A stretch of DNA of 64,000 nt from Pseudomonas sihuiensis (GCF_900106015.1 NZ_LT629797.1:1550001-1614000), one strand, 5' to 3'; shown: positions 51,659-60,372, counted from the first letter of the stretch. Numbers and translations: made by a program. The notes: generated by a model from the sequence alone, not told the origin.

Positions 51659-52672
51659 ATGCAAACGCTCAAGGTTGCAATCGCCGGTTTCGGCGGTGTT
51701 GGCCGCGCCACCGCCAACCTGCTGTTGCAACGTCGCGACCACTATCGCCAGGTTTATGGCGTGGACGTGCGACTGGTTGCCGTATGTGGCTCACGCGCCG
51801 GCCTGACTGATGCCAATGGCCTGCAGGCCAACCAGCTGGACGACCTGCAGCCTGGGCTGTCCGGCCCGGATTTCGTCGCAGCGAGCGGTGCCGAGGTGCT
51901 GATCGAGGCCGGCCCCAGCGATTTTCGCAGCGGCGGGCCAGGCCTGGACTACCTCTGTGCGGCGCTGTCCGCCGGGCGCGACTGCGTCGTCATCTCCAAG
52001 GGCGCGCTGGTGCACAGCGGGCCGCGCCTGCGCGAACTGGCGCGCGCCTCCGGAGCGCAGCTGAAACTCAGTGGCGCAGCGGCCGCCGCCCTGCCCACGC
52101 TCGACCTGCTCGAGTACAGCCTGGCCGGCTGCAAGGTGCTCAGCATCGAGGGCATTCTCAATGCCACCACCAACTACCTGCTCGATGCCATGCGCACCCA
52201 GGGGCTCGGTTTCGACGCTGCACTGCGTGAGGCGCAGGCCGGCGGCTTCGCCGAAGCGGATACACGCAACGACACCGAAGGTTGGGACACCGGCTGCAAG
52301 CTCCTGCTACTGGCCAACTTCGGCCTTGGCGCCGAGCTGACCATGGCTGACGTCGAGGTCGATGGCATCCATTCGATCACCGCGCAACGTATCGAAGCCT
52401 GGCGAGCACAGGGCCTGGTTCCCCGTCTGGTCGGCAACCTCAGCTACAGGGACGGCGCGATCCGCGCCAGCGTCGGGATCAAGACCTATCCGCTGTCCGA
52501 TCCCTTCGCTCAGGTGAACGGGAAAAACAAGGCGATCCGCATCAGCAGCGACGCCATGGGCGAGACGATCGCCATCGGCGGCGGCGCTGAACCCCTCGCC
52601 ACCGCTGCCGCCGCGCTAAAGGACTTCGAACATATTCTCCAGGCCAGGGGGCGCTCCCCCCTGCTTTATTGA
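51659..52672 (+). CDS. homoserine dehydrogenase-like oxidoreductase without ACT domain
   Basis: A 337-residue protein with a Rossmann start (LKVAIAGFGGVGRATANLLL) and the homoserine dehydrogenase substrate domain (SIEGILNATTNYLLDAMRTQ, FAEADTRNDTEGWDTGCKLL). The C-terminal ACT domain of the biosynthetic enzyme is absent. The housekeeping hom gene of Pseudomonas is longer, so this is likely a paralogue with another role, perhaps amino-acid catabolism. It sits between VOC and glutamine amidotransferase genes. Confidence 0.88.
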   Translation: MQTLKVAIAGFGGVGRATANLLLQRRDHYRQVYGVDVRLVAVCGSRAGLTDANGLQANQLDDLQPGLSGPDFVAASGAEVLIEAGPSDFRSGGPGLDYLCAALSAGRDCVVISKGALVHSGPRLRELARASGAQLKLSGAAAAALPTLDLLEYSLAGCKVLSIEGILNATTNYLLDAMRTQGLGFDAALREAQAGGFAEADTRNDTEGWDTGCKLLLLANFGLGAELTMADVEVDGIHSITAQRIEAWRAQGLVPRLVGNLSYRDGAIRASVGIKTYPLSDPFAQVNGKNKAIRISSDAMGETIAIGGGAEPLATAAAALKDFEHILQARGRSPLLY

Positions 52673-52684
52673 CGGACATTGCGC

Positions 52685-53386
52685 ATGACCCAACGCACCC
52701 TGCAAGCCATCCACCACGTCGGTTTCGAGGATCTCGGTAGCTTCGAGGCACCGCTGCGCGCTGCCAGCTACCAGATCGAGTACATCGACGCTGCGGAACG
52801 TGACCTCAGCCAACTCGACCCGCTCGCAGCCGACCTGCTGGTGGTGCTTGGCGGCCCTATCGGCGTCTATGACCACGACCGCTACCCGCTCCTCTGCGCT
52901 GAACTGGAACTGCTGCGCGTACGCCTGGCAGCCGATAAGCCGACGCTGGGCATCTGCCTCGGTGCGCAGCTGATGGCAGCAGCACTGGGCTCCAGCGTCT
53001 ATCCAGGGCCAGCCAAGGAAATCGGCTGGTCGCCCCTGGAGCTGGCAGCCTCCGACTATCAGCCACTTGCCGCCCTGCGCGATATCGCCGTGCTGCATTG
53101 GCATGGCGACACCTTCGACCTGCCGGAAGGCTGCACCCTGCTCGCCTCGACCCCGCTATGCCGCCAGCAGGCCTTCGCTCGCGGGCAGAACGTGCTGGGT
53201 CTGCAATTTCACCCGGAAGTGCGCGGCGACCGCTTCGAGCATTGGCTGCTGGGCCATGCCAGCGAACTGGCCAGCTCGGGCATCGATCCCGTCACCCTGC
53301 GTCACGACGCCAAGCGTCATGCCAGCGCCCTCGAGCAAGCGGGCACCATCATGCTAGGCGCCTGGCTCACCAAGCTGAAGCACTGA
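52685..53386 (+). CDS. class I glutamine amidotransferase-like protein
   Basis: A 233-residue GATase1 protein. The nucleophile elbow is GICLGAQLMAAALG, and the catalytic His-x-Glu is in LQFHPEVRGDRFEHWL. VVLGGPIGVYDHDRYP begins the domain. Stand-alone members of this type include GMP synthase-like and gamma-glutamyl hydrolase-like enzymes; the acceptor is unknown. ATG 52685 is 12 bases after the preceding stop, which suggests one operon with the VOC and homoserine-dehydrogenase-like genes. Confidence 0.88.
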   Translation: MTQRTLQAIHHVGFEDLGSFEAPLRAASYQIEYIDAAERDLSQLDPLAADLLVVLGGPIGVYDHDRYPLLCAELELLRVRLAADKPTLGICLGAQLMAAALGSSVYPGPAKEIGWSPLELAASDYQPLAALRDIAVLHWHGDTFDLPEGCTLLASTPLCRQQAFARGQNVLGLQFHPEVRGDRFEHWLLGHASELASSGIDPVTLRHDAKRHASALEQAGTIMLGAWLTKLKH

Positions 53387-53398
53387 GCACGGCAGCAG

Positions 53399-53425
53399 GC
53401 CCGAGCCTCATAACAAGGCTCGGGC
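53399..53425 (+). terminator. hairpin after the amidotransferase gene
   Basis: GCCCGAGCCT (53399-53408) and AGGCTCGGGC (53416-53425) form a perfect 10-bp stem with a seven-base loop. There is no T-run. It separates the amidotransferase operon from the iron-transport operon. Confidence 0.6.
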
Positions 53426-53471
53426 ACCGCCGGCTCATTCAGCGCCTGCATCCTGTAAACACTTCGTAAAT

Positions 53472-53490
53472 GCGATGGATTTTCATTAGC
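53472..53490 (+). promoter_or_regulatory. possible Fur box upstream of the siderophore-transport operon
   Basis: GCGATGGATTTTCATTAGC shares 12 of 19 positions with the classical Fur consensus, with the right half (ATTTTCATTA) best kept. It lies about 80 bases before the first start codon of a ferric-siderophore ABC operon. The match is moderate. Confidence 0.45.
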
Positions 53491-53569
53491 TCGCCTAGTA
53501 AAAGATAGCTTGCTTTCGATCCTGCCTGAAGCAGCGCTTGCCGCTGCTCGTTTCGCCCCGGAGTCCAGC

Positions 53570-54484
53570 ATGTCTATCTGCTCTCAACTGCAACGCACAG
53601 CGGCGACGATTACCACGTCGCTGCTGCTCGCCCTGCCCCTGCATGCCAGCGAACGCACGCTGGACAGCGCCTACGGTCCAGTGACAATCAGCGGCACTGT
53701 GCAGCGCGTGGTGGCACTGGGCGACAGCGCCCTGGATGCGGCGCTGTCGCTCGGCGTGCAACCGGTCGGTACCCTGGCCAGTCGCGGCGGCGACGACGTG
53801 CCGGACTATCTCAAGACCACGGCAGGCAAGATCACCCTGGTGGGCAGCGTGCGTGAACCCAACCTGGAAGCCATCCTGCGCCTGCGACCGGACCTGGTAC
53901 TGGCCTCCAGCGATCTGTCACGCGACCTGTACGCCAAACTGAGCCTGATGGCGCCCACCGTGGTACCCGCCGGCAATTCCTTCCAGGACTGGCGCGAGAC
54001 CTACATGACCTATGCCCAGGCCCTCGGCAAACAGGAAGAAGGCCAGCAACGCCTTGCCGAGATCGAGAAACGCAGCGCCGAACTGCGCCAGCGTCTGCCG
54101 CAGGGCCAGGCAGTCAGCGTAGTGCGCTGGAACCCGCAGGGGCCGGTGATCATGTCCAGCCACCTGTTCGTTGGCCAACTGCTGAAAGACCTCGGCCTGC
54201 GTGCCAACGAACTGGCCGCAGCCCAGGCGCAGAAGCCGCACAGCGACGTGCTGAGCCTGGAGAACCTGTCACGCATCAACGCCGACTGGATCTTCCTCGC
54301 CACGCTCAATCCGGATGGTCGCAAGGCCCTGGAAGACGCGCGCAAGCAGCCTGCCTTCACCCGTCTGTCAGCCGTCGCCGACGGTCATGTGGTGACCGTC
54401 GACGGCCAGATCTGGAGCAGCAGCTCCGGCTACCTGGCGGCTCAGCGGGTACTCGATGACGTGGAGAAGGCCCTGCTCGACTGA
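53570..54484 (+). CDS. periplasmic ferric-siderophore-binding protein (FepB/FecB/BtuF type)
   Basis: A 304-residue protein with a signal peptide (about 1-27, ending LPLHAS) and a class III binding-protein fold: RVVALGDSALDAALSLGVQP, PNLEAILRLRPDLVLASS and GYLAAQRVLDDVEKAL. The long helix between lobes is expected in the middle. It delivers a ferric chelate or a haem/cobalamin-like ligand to the two following permeases; which one is not visible. Its stop overlaps the next start by one base. Confidence 0.9.
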   Translation: MSICSQLQRTAATITTSLLLALPLHASERTLDSAYGPVTISGTVQRVVALGDSALDAALSLGVQPVGTLASRGGDDVPDYLKTTAGKITLVGSVREPNLEAILRLRPDLVLASSDLSRDLYAKLSLMAPTVVPAGNSFQDWRETYMTYAQALGKQEEGQQRLAEIEKRSAELRQRLPQGQAVSVVRWNPQGPVIMSSHLFVGQLLKDLGLRANELAAAQAQKPHSDVLSLENLSRINADWIFLATLNPDGRKALEDARKQPAFTRLSAVADGHVVTVDGQIWSSSSGYLAAQRVLDDVEKALLD

Positions 54485-55485
54485 TGCTCGCAGCACGCCT
54501 TTCCGTCCCTCAGGCGCTGAGCTATGCGGCTCTGTGCCTGTTGCTTTTGTGCGTCGCCAGCCTGCTGTTGGGCGCGGGTGACATCGGCATCCTGCCCAGC
54601 CTGCAAGCCCTGCTCGGTGGCAGCGATGACGATGCCCGTTTCATCGTCTTCGAACTGCGTTGGGTACGTACCGAACTGGCCCTGTTGGTCGGCCTCGCCC
54701 TGGGCGCGGCCGGTGTGCTGCTGCAAGCGGTGACGCGCAATCCGCTGGCCGAACCTGGGCTGCTCGGGGTCAGCGCTGGAGCCTCGTTCGCCGTGGTGCT
54801 GGCGATCAACCTGGGCGCCTCGGCTGCCAGCATGCATCTGGGCGTCGCCATGCTGGGTGCGCTGGTGGGTTGCGTGCTGGTGCTGCTGGTCACGCGTATG
54901 CGTGGCGTCGGTGACGACCCCGTGCGCCTGGTGCTGGCCGGCGCAGCTTTCTCCGGCATACTCGGCGCGCTCAGTAGCCTGCTGTTGTTATGGGATCAGC
55001 GCACCGCCGATGAAATGCGCTTCTGGGTCATCGGTGCCCTGGCGGGCCGCCCACTGGACACGCTCGACTGGAGCCTGCCGGGGCTGCTCGGCGGACTGTT
55101 GATGGCGCTGCTGGTGGTGCGTCCGCTGGCCGCCCTGGCGCTGGGCGAGCGCGTCGCCAGCGGCCTTGGTCACCATCCGCAATTGACGCGCCTGGGCACC
55201 CTGCTGGCCGTGGCGATACTGGTCGGCACTGCCACGGCTGCCGCCGGCCCAATCGCCTTTATCGGCCTGATCGTGCCCTATATCGCTCGCCGCCTGGTGG
55301 GCTCCGATATCCGCCGCACCCTGGGCCTGAGCATGCTGCTCGGCCCCTGCGTCCTGCTGCTGGCCGACGTCATCTCGCGCCTGCTGGTGCGCCCCTACGA
55401 ACTGCCGGTGGGCGTGGTGACTGCCTTCGTCGGCGCGCCGATCCTGATTGCCGTGGTGCGCAACCACCGCCTGCCGACCCTGTGA
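54484..55485 (+). CDS. FecCD-family ABC permease (first)
   Basis: A 333-residue inner-membrane protein of about ten helices. FecCD hallmarks are LRWVRTELALLVGLALGAAG, LLQAVTRNPLAEPGLLGVSA and GPIAFIGLIVPYIARRLVGS. The last region contacts the ATPase. It overlaps the binding-protein stop (TGATG) and is followed one base later by the second permease, so the operon is tightly coupled. Confidence 0.93.
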   Translation: MLAARLSVPQALSYAALCLLLLCVASLLLGAGDIGILPSLQALLGGSDDDARFIVFELRWVRTELALLVGLALGAAGVLLQAVTRNPLAEPGLLGVSAGASFAVVLAINLGASAASMHLGVAMLGALVGCVLVLLVTRMRGVGDDPVRLVLAGAAFSGILGALSSLLLLWDQRTADEMRFWVIGALAGRPLDTLDWSLPGLLGGLLMALLVVRPLAALALGERVASGLGHHPQLTRLGTLLAVAILVGTATAAAGPIAFIGLIVPYIARRLVGSDIRRTLGLSMLLGPCVLLLADVISRLLVRPYELPVGVVTAFVGAPILIAVVRNHRLPTL

Positions 55486-55486
55486 C

Positions 55487-56551
55487 ATGAACATTTCTTC
55501 CTCACGCCCCCTGCTCGCCCCGGCCGGCCATTATCTGCTGCGCCTGGGTGGTTACAGCCTGCTGCTGCACCGGCGCAGCATGATCGTCGCATTGTTCCTC
55601 AGTCTGCTGCTGGTCGCTGTCGCCACCTGGATACTGGCGGCAGGCGACGACACCCTGACGCCCAGCAAAGCCCTGCAGGCCGCCTTCGGCCAGGGCGAGG
55701 CGTTGCAGGTGTTCCTGATTCAGGAGCTGCGCCTGCCGCGGCTGATCGCCGGCCTGCTCAGCGGCGCCGCCCTCGGTGCTGCCGGCTGCCTGCTGCAGAC
55801 CCTGGCGCGCAACCGCCTGGCTACGCCTGGGGTGATCGGTATCGACAACGGCGCCACCGCCTTCGCCGTCGCCTCCATCGTCGCCGTACCCACCAGCCTG
55901 GCGCCGTCGGCCCTGGCGCTGAGTGGCGCCGCCACCGCAGCGGTGCTGACGTTCGCCCTGGCTGCCGGCGGAGGCGCGCGCGGCTATCGCTTCATCGTCG
56001 TTGGCATTGCCATCGGCGCGTTGTTCGGGGCGCTGACCAACCTGATGCTGGCACGCAGCGACATGGACGCCGCCAACGCCGCCTACCCCTGGACGGTCGG
56101 CAGCCTCAATGCGCGCCCGGCCGACTCGGTGCTGCTGCTCGGCATCGGCCTGGCCGTGGGCCTGCCGCTGGCCAAGCTGCTGGTCAATGCCCTGAGCCTG
56201 ATGCGCTTTTCCGACAACGTCGCCATCGGCCTCGGTGTGCGCCTGCAACGCATGCGCCTGCTCACCCTGGCGCTGTGCGTCTGGCTCACGGCGCTGGCCG
56301 TTGCCGTGGTCGGCCCGGTCGGTCTGATCGCCCTGGCGGCACCGGAAATGGCCCGCCACCTGGGCAACCGACACGGCGTGCCGGTGCTCAACGCGGCGCT
56401 GTCCGGCGCGCTGATGATGATCCTCGCCGACTGGCTCGGCCGTACCCTGCTGGCGCCCATCGAAATCCCGGTCGGCATCATCGCCGCCGTGGTCGGCGGC
56501 CCCTACCTGCTGTGGATTCTGCTGCGTCAGGCCCCACGGAGTTCGACATGA
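55487..56551 (+). CDS. FecCD-family ABC permease (second)
   Basis: A 354-residue permease with the same hallmarks (LRLPRLIAGLLSGAALGAAG, LLQTLARNRLATPGVIGIDN, GPVGLIALAAPEMARHLGNR). It has a slightly longer N-terminus than the first. Two non-identical FecCD subunits form a heterodimeric channel, as in FepD/FepG. The stop overlaps the ATPase start by four bases. Confidence 0.93.
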   Translation: MNISSSRPLLAPAGHYLLRLGGYSLLLHRRSMIVALFLSLLLVAVATWILAAGDDTLTPSKALQAAFGQGEALQVFLIQELRLPRLIAGLLSGAALGAAGCLLQTLARNRLATPGVIGIDNGATAFAVASIVAVPTSLAPSALALSGAATAAVLTFALAAGGGARGYRFIVVGIAIGALFGALTNLMLARSDMDAANAAYPWTVGSLNARPADSVLLLGIGLAVGLPLAKLLVNALSLMRFSDNVAIGLGVRLQRMRLLTLALCVWLTALAVAVVGPVGLIALAAPEMARHLGNRHGVPVLNAALSGALMMILADWLGRTLLAPIEIPVGIIAAVVGGPYLLWILLRQAPRSST

Positions 56552-57375
56552 CCCTGCTTTCCTCACTGCTCGGCGACGCGCGCCAGTCCGACGTGCGCCT
56601 CGAAGCCCGCAACCTGAGCCTGGGCTACGCCCAGACCCGCATCATCGAAGACCTCAACCTGCTGATGCCCAGTGGCCAGGTCAGCGCCATCGTCGGCCCC
56701 AACGGCTGCGGCAAATCCACCCTGCTGGCCGGTCTCGCTCGCCTGCACAAGCCCATCTCCGGCAGCGTACTGCTCGACGGCAAGGCCATTGGCAGCCTGC
56801 CGTCGCGTGAAGTGGCGCGCCGGCTCGCCCTGCTGCCCCAGGACGCCTCAGCTCCCGATGGCCTGACGGTCAGCGAACTGATCCGCTTCGGCCGCCAACC
56901 GCACCAGAGCCTGCTGCGCCAGTGGAGCGAGGAAGACCAGGCCATCGTCGACGCCGCTCTGGCGGCGGCCGATCTGATCGAATTGGCTGACCGACCACTG
57001 GAGTCGATGTCCGGCGGCCAGCGCCAGCGCGCCTGGATCGCCATGGCCATCGCCCAGGCCACGCCTCTGCTGCTACTCGACGAACCCACCTCGGCACTGG
57101 ATCTGGGCCATCAGATCGAAGTCTTCGAACTGATCCGCCAACTGGCCGCCGCCGGCAAGACCATCGTCATGGTGGTGCACGATCTCTCCAGCGCCTGCCG
57201 CTACGCCGACCACCTGATCGCCATGCACCAGGGCCGGATCGTCGCCAGCGGCCGCCCCAACGAGATCGTCACCTCGGCGCTGGTCGAACGCCTGTACGGC
57301 GTACGCTGCACGCTGCTGCGCGATCCAATGAGCGGCACGCCGGTGATTGCGGGGGTCAGTAGGCTTCAGCCTTAA
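56548..57375 (+). CDS. ABC transporter ATPase for ferric siderophore uptake (FepC/FecE type)
   Basis: A 275-residue ATPase. Walker A is VGPNGCGKSTLLAGL, the signature is SGGQRQRAWIAMAIAQ and Walker B is LLLLDEPTSALD; the switch His is in VVHDLSSACRYAD. The siderophore type is recognised by RLALLPQDASAPDGLTVSEL. It powers the two FecCD permeases. It ends in TTAA (57372-57375), which serves as stop for this gene and, on the other strand, for pdxY. Confidence 0.94.
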   Translation: MTLLSSLLGDARQSDVRLEARNLSLGYAQTRIIEDLNLLMPSGQVSAIVGPNGCGKSTLLAGLARLHKPISGSVLLDGKAIGSLPSREVARRLALLPQDASAPDGLTVSELIRFGRQPHQSLLRQWSEEDQAIVDAALAAADLIELADRPLESMSGGQRQRAWIAMAIAQATPLLLLDEPTSALDLGHQIEVFELIRQLAAAGKTIVMVVHDLSSACRYADHLIAMHQGRIVASGRPNEIVTSALVERLYGVRCTLLRDPMSGTPVIAGVSRLQP

Positions 57376-58250
57376 CCCATGGAAAGCTGGCGGGCCACGA
57401 AGCGCTTGCCCGGCATCACGATCTGCTCCTGCGCGGCGACCAACGGCAGGTCGCGCGCGCCGTCCGCAGTCTGCTCGACCAAGGCGTATAGCGTTGCCGT
57501 GGCCAGCTCCAGAGCCTGCGGCAACGCCTGCCCGGCCAGCAACCGGCCCAACAACGTGGCCGAGAACACATCGCCCATGCCATTGGGCAATGGATGCAGC
57601 GCCAGGCGCGGGGTGCTCACCAGCCAGGCGCCCTCGCCGTTCACCGCCAGCGTGCCCAATTCGCTTTCAGGGATATCCGGCGTCGCCAGGCTGGTGACGA
57701 TCACCACGTCAGGGCCTCGACCACGCAACTGCCGGGCGACTTTCACCGCCTCCTGCAAATTGGCCGGTTTAGAGCCCGTGAGCAGTTCGAACTCGAACTG
57801 GTTGGGCGTGATGATATTGGCGAAGGGAATCGCCTGATCACGGAGAAAATCGGGAATCGCCGGGTTGACGAACACGCCGCGCCCGACGTCGCCCATCACC
57901 GGGTCGCACAGGTAACGCACTGACGGGTTGTGCTGACGAATCTCGCCCACCGCCTCAAGAATCACCCGCCCCGTATCGGCATCGCCCAGGTAACCGGACA
58001 GCACCGCCGCCAGGCGCGGCAGCACCCCACGCTCACGCAGCCCCAACAGCACCTCGCGTACATGCTCGGCAGCGAACACCTGGCCGCGAAACTGGCCGTA
58101 ACCGGTGTGGTTGGAGAACTGTACGGTGTGAAGCGGCAGCACCTCGAAGCCCAACCGCTGCAACGGAAAAACCGCAGCAGCATTGCCGACATGGCCCCAG
58201 GCGACATGCGACTGAATGGACAGAACGAGGGGCGGTAGCGTGGCGCTCAT
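57372..58250 (-). CDS. pdxY: pyridoxal kinase PdxY
   Basis: A 292-residue ribokinase-fold enzyme that phosphorylates pyridoxal in the B6 salvage pathway. Key parts are SIQSHVAWGHVGNAAAVFPL, the TPNQFEFELLTG segment and the GMGDVFSATLLGRLL anion hole with the catalytic Asp. The GHVGN and TPNQFE motifs point to PdxY rather than PdxK. It meets the ABC ATPase tail-to-tail with a four-base overlap. Confidence 0.95.
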   Translation of the reverse strand: MSATLPPLVLSIQSHVAWGHVGNAAAVFPLQRLGFEVLPLHTVQFSNHTGYGQFRGQVFAAEHVREVLLGLRERGVLPRLAAVLSGYLGDADTGRVILEAVGEIRQHNPSVRYLCDPVMGDVGRGVFVNPAIPDFLRDQAIPFANIITPNQFEFELLTGSKPANLQEAVKVARQLRGRGPDVVIVTSLATPDIPESELGTLAVNGEGAWLVSTPRLALHPLPNGMGDVFSATLLGRLLAGQALPQALELATATLYALVEQTADGARDLPLVAAQEQIVMPGKRFVARQLSMG

Positions 58251-58483
58251 GACGATCTCTGCTGGCTGGGTACGACGAGGCGCAGATTATTCGCCAAGCG
58301 GCCCGGGCATACCACTACCTGTTCAAGCGCCGAACTGTTAGAGACGGTGCCTAGCGGCTGAGTTATGTCGCAACAGCTTGAACGCCTCACGCAAGCCAGA
58401 GATTTGAGGTGTGCTACCAAGACTTGCTGACACTCCGGACAATGCCCTCGAACCGGGCGCCCGACAGACGGTTGATTCACGCA

Positions 58484-58511
58484 TTGACATATCGGTAAAT
58501 GTCGATATTAT
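58484..58511 (+). promoter_or_regulatory. strong promoter and operator of the ArsR gene
   Basis: TTGACA (58484-58489), 16 bases, TATTAT (58506-58511) is a near-consensus sigma-70 promoter. ATATCG-N8-CGATAT (58489-58508) lies between and over the elements, placed to block RNA polymerase. The expected start point is at about 58518-58520, so the ATG at 58520 would be leaderless. Confidence 0.8.
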
Positions 58512-58519
58512 CGCCGCCC

Positions 58520-58822
58520 ATGGACCTGATCAATGTATTCAAAGCCCTCTCGAATCCCACCCGCCTTGGAATCCTCAAGGGGTTGAAGGATCCGGTGAAG
58601 AACTTTCCTCCCCAGGATGAAGGGGACGTTCATACCGTGGGCGTGTGCGTCAGCAGTATTCAGGAAGGTGTCGGTCTGTCGCAGTCGACGGTGTCCGACT
58701 ACCTCGCGACGCTGCAACGAGTCGGTCTGGTCGAAGTCCGTCGGATCGGACAGTGGACCTACTACAAGCGCAATGAAGCCAATATCCGTGCTCTGGCCGA
58801 GCTGATAGGCAAGGAGCTGTAA
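58520..58822 (+). CDS. ArsR-family transcriptional repressor
   Basis: A 100-residue winged-helix protein. It begins MDLINVFKALSNPTRLGILK, and the recognition helix region is VGLSQSTVSDYLATLQRVGL. Metal-binding motifs of classical ArsR/SmtB (CxC, DxH) are absent; the single cysteine is Cys43 in GVCVSSIQ, so a redox or electrophile signal is possible. An ATG at 58499 is also in frame but lies upstream of the predicted transcription start and inside the operator. The next genes carry the same operator. Confidence 0.88.
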   Translation: MDLINVFKALSNPTRLGILKGLKDPVKNFPPQDEGDVHTVGVCVSSIQEGVGLSQSTVSDYLATLQRVGLVEVRRIGQWTYYKRNEANIRALAELIGKEL

Positions 58823-58978
58823 TTTTTTAACTTTGTATATCGATTATTCCCGATATCTCTTTTAGCCGAAACAAGGACTGACAATGGAGAGACCTTAGGC
58901 ACAGGCGCGTAATTTTTTGCATCAGTATATCGAAAATTCTCTATATCCCTTTTTCCAGAAACAAGGAACCACACAATG
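58819..58978 (+). repeat. tandem duplication of a promoter/leader unit, each with the ATATCG operator
   Basis: Copy 1 (58819-58886) and copy 2 (58909-58978) share GTAATTTTTT, TATATCG, an ATAT half-site, AAACAAGGA and a final CAATG. Operators are ATATCG-N8-CGATAT at 58837-58856 and ATATCG-N8-CTATAT at 58927-58946. Copy 1 leads to an ATG (58884) that stops after four codons (TAG), as if its original gene were lost. Copy 2 leads to the oxidoreductase ATG at 58976. Confidence 0.75.
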
Positions 58979-59950
58979 AAAGCGCAAGTACTCAAATCCT
59001 TTGGCGGCCCTAACGCGTTCGAACTGAGCGAAGTGGCCAAACCCGTACCGCAGGCAGGACAAGTGTTGGTGCGGGTTCACGCAACCTCCATCAACCCACT
59101 GGATTACCAGGTACGTCGTGGTGACTACGTCGACTACGTGCCTCTCCCCGCCATTACCGGGCATGACGTCTCCGGCGTCGTCGAAGCGGTCGGCCCAGGT
59201 GTGACGAGCTTCGTGCCAGGCGATGAGGTCTGGTACACCACGCAGATTTTCGAAGGCGACGGCAGCTATGCCGAGTACCACGTTGCGTCCGAAAGCATCA
59301 TCGGCAAGAAGCCGGCATCGCTGAGCCATCTCGAGGCGGCAAGCCTGACGCTGGTAGGCGGGACGGTCTGGGAAGCACTGATCGGGCGCGTATCGCTGAG
59401 GGTCGGGGAAAGCATTCTGATCCACGGCGGTGCGGGTGGCGTCGGCCATGTCGCGATCCAGGTGGCAAAAGCCATCGGCGCTCGGGTGTTCACCACCGTG
59501 CGCGAAGCGAACTTCGAGTTTGCCCGGGGTCTGGGTGCCGATGTGGTCATCGACTACGAACAAGAGGATTACGTTGACGCCGTCCTGCGGGAAACCGATG
59601 GCCACGGCGTCGATGTGATCTTCGACACCATCGGCGGCGACACCTTGACCCGTAGCCCCGACGCACTCGCCCAGCTCGGCCGTGTGGTTTCGATCGTGGA
59701 CATCGCCAAGCCGCAGAACCTGATTCAGGCCTGGGGCAAGAACGCCAGTTACCACTTCGTCTTCACCCGCCAGAACCGCGGCAAGCTCGATGAACTGAAG
59801 GCATTGGTCGAGCGCGGCCAGTTGCGCCCCCATATTGGCGCGGTCTATTCGCTCGCTGATATCTCAAGCGCCCATGCGCTGCTGGAGACGCCCAACAACG
59901 GTCTTCGCGGCAAAGTCGCGATTGCCGTCGAGCCCTCGCTCGCCCCGTAA
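58976..59950 (+). CDS. zinc-independent quinone-oxidoreductase-like MDR enzyme
   Basis: A 324-residue medium-chain reductase. It starts [20 protein letters not shown] and has the Rossmann motif [20 protein letters not shown]. It lacks the Zn-ligand cysteine loop of alcohol dehydrogenases, like QOR/zeta-crystallin proteins. It should reduce quinones or enones with NADPH. Expression is probably controlled by the ArsR-like protein through the operator 30-50 bases upstream. GGAACC lies before the ATG. Confidence 0.9.
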   Translation: MKAQVLKSFGGPNAFELSEVAKPVPQAGQVLVRVHATSINPLDYQVRRGDYVDYVPLPAITGHDVSGVVEAVGPGVTSFVPGDEVWYTTQIFEGDGSYAEYHVASESIIGKKPASLSHLEAASLTLVGGTVWEALIGRVSLRVGESILIHGGAGGVGHVAIQVAKAIGARVFTTVREANFEFARGLGADVVIDYEQEDYVDAVLRETDGHGVDVIFDTIGGDTLTRSPDALAQLGRVVSIVDIAKPQNLIQAWGKNASYHFVFTRQNRGKLDELKALVERGQLRPHIGAVYSLADISSAHALLETPNNGLRGKVAIAVEPSLAP

Positions 59951-59994
59951 GTACATAGGTTCAACTACCAAAATGACTCTAGAGGAATACCGCA

Positions 59995-60333
59995 ATGATT
60001 TATGAAATCGCCGTACTGCCTGTTCACAGTGCACAGATCGAACAGTTCAAACAAGCATTTGCCGAAGTGGTTCACTTGCTCCAACGCGCCAAGGGCTACC
60101 ACGGCCATATGTTCGCGCAGGGAATCGAAAGCCCCGAGACGTTCAACCTGATCGTGCGTTGGGCTTCACTTGAGGACCATGCGCCGGGTTTCGAAGCGAG
60201 TGACGACCATCAGACCTTCATGCAGGGCCTGGAGGAATACTTCTCGCAAGAGCCGACTGTCTACCACATTCAGGGGGCCGCCTTTACCAATGGAAACGAT
60301 CAGGCCTTCGATATTGCAGTGCCAAAAGCTTAA
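59995..60333 (+). CDS. antibiotic biosynthesis monooxygenase (ABM) family protein
   Basis: A 112-residue ferredoxin-like alpha/beta protein: MIYEIAVLPVHSAQIEQFKQ, then AKGYHGHMFAQGIESPETFN and LIVRWASLEDHAPGFEASDD. ABM proteins act as cofactor-free monooxygenases on quinols or as YgiN-like quinol oxidoreductases. AGAGGAATACCGCA precedes the ATG. It follows the quinone-oxidoreductase-like gene by 44 bases, giving a likely quinone-handling operon. Confidence 0.88.
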   Translation: MIYEIAVLPVHSAQIEQFKQAFAEVVHLLQRAKGYHGHMFAQGIESPETFNLIVRWASLEDHAPGFEASDDHQTFMQGLEEYFSQEPTVYHIQGAAFTNGNDQAFDIAVPKA

Positions 60334-60372
60334 GCCTGCAGCCCTGACTTCGCCGCTACTCATGGCCACCAT

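Noticed and set aside
58499..58519. upstream ATG for the ArsR gene
   Set aside because: It lies between the -35 and -10 elements and inside the operator, so it would not be in the transcript.
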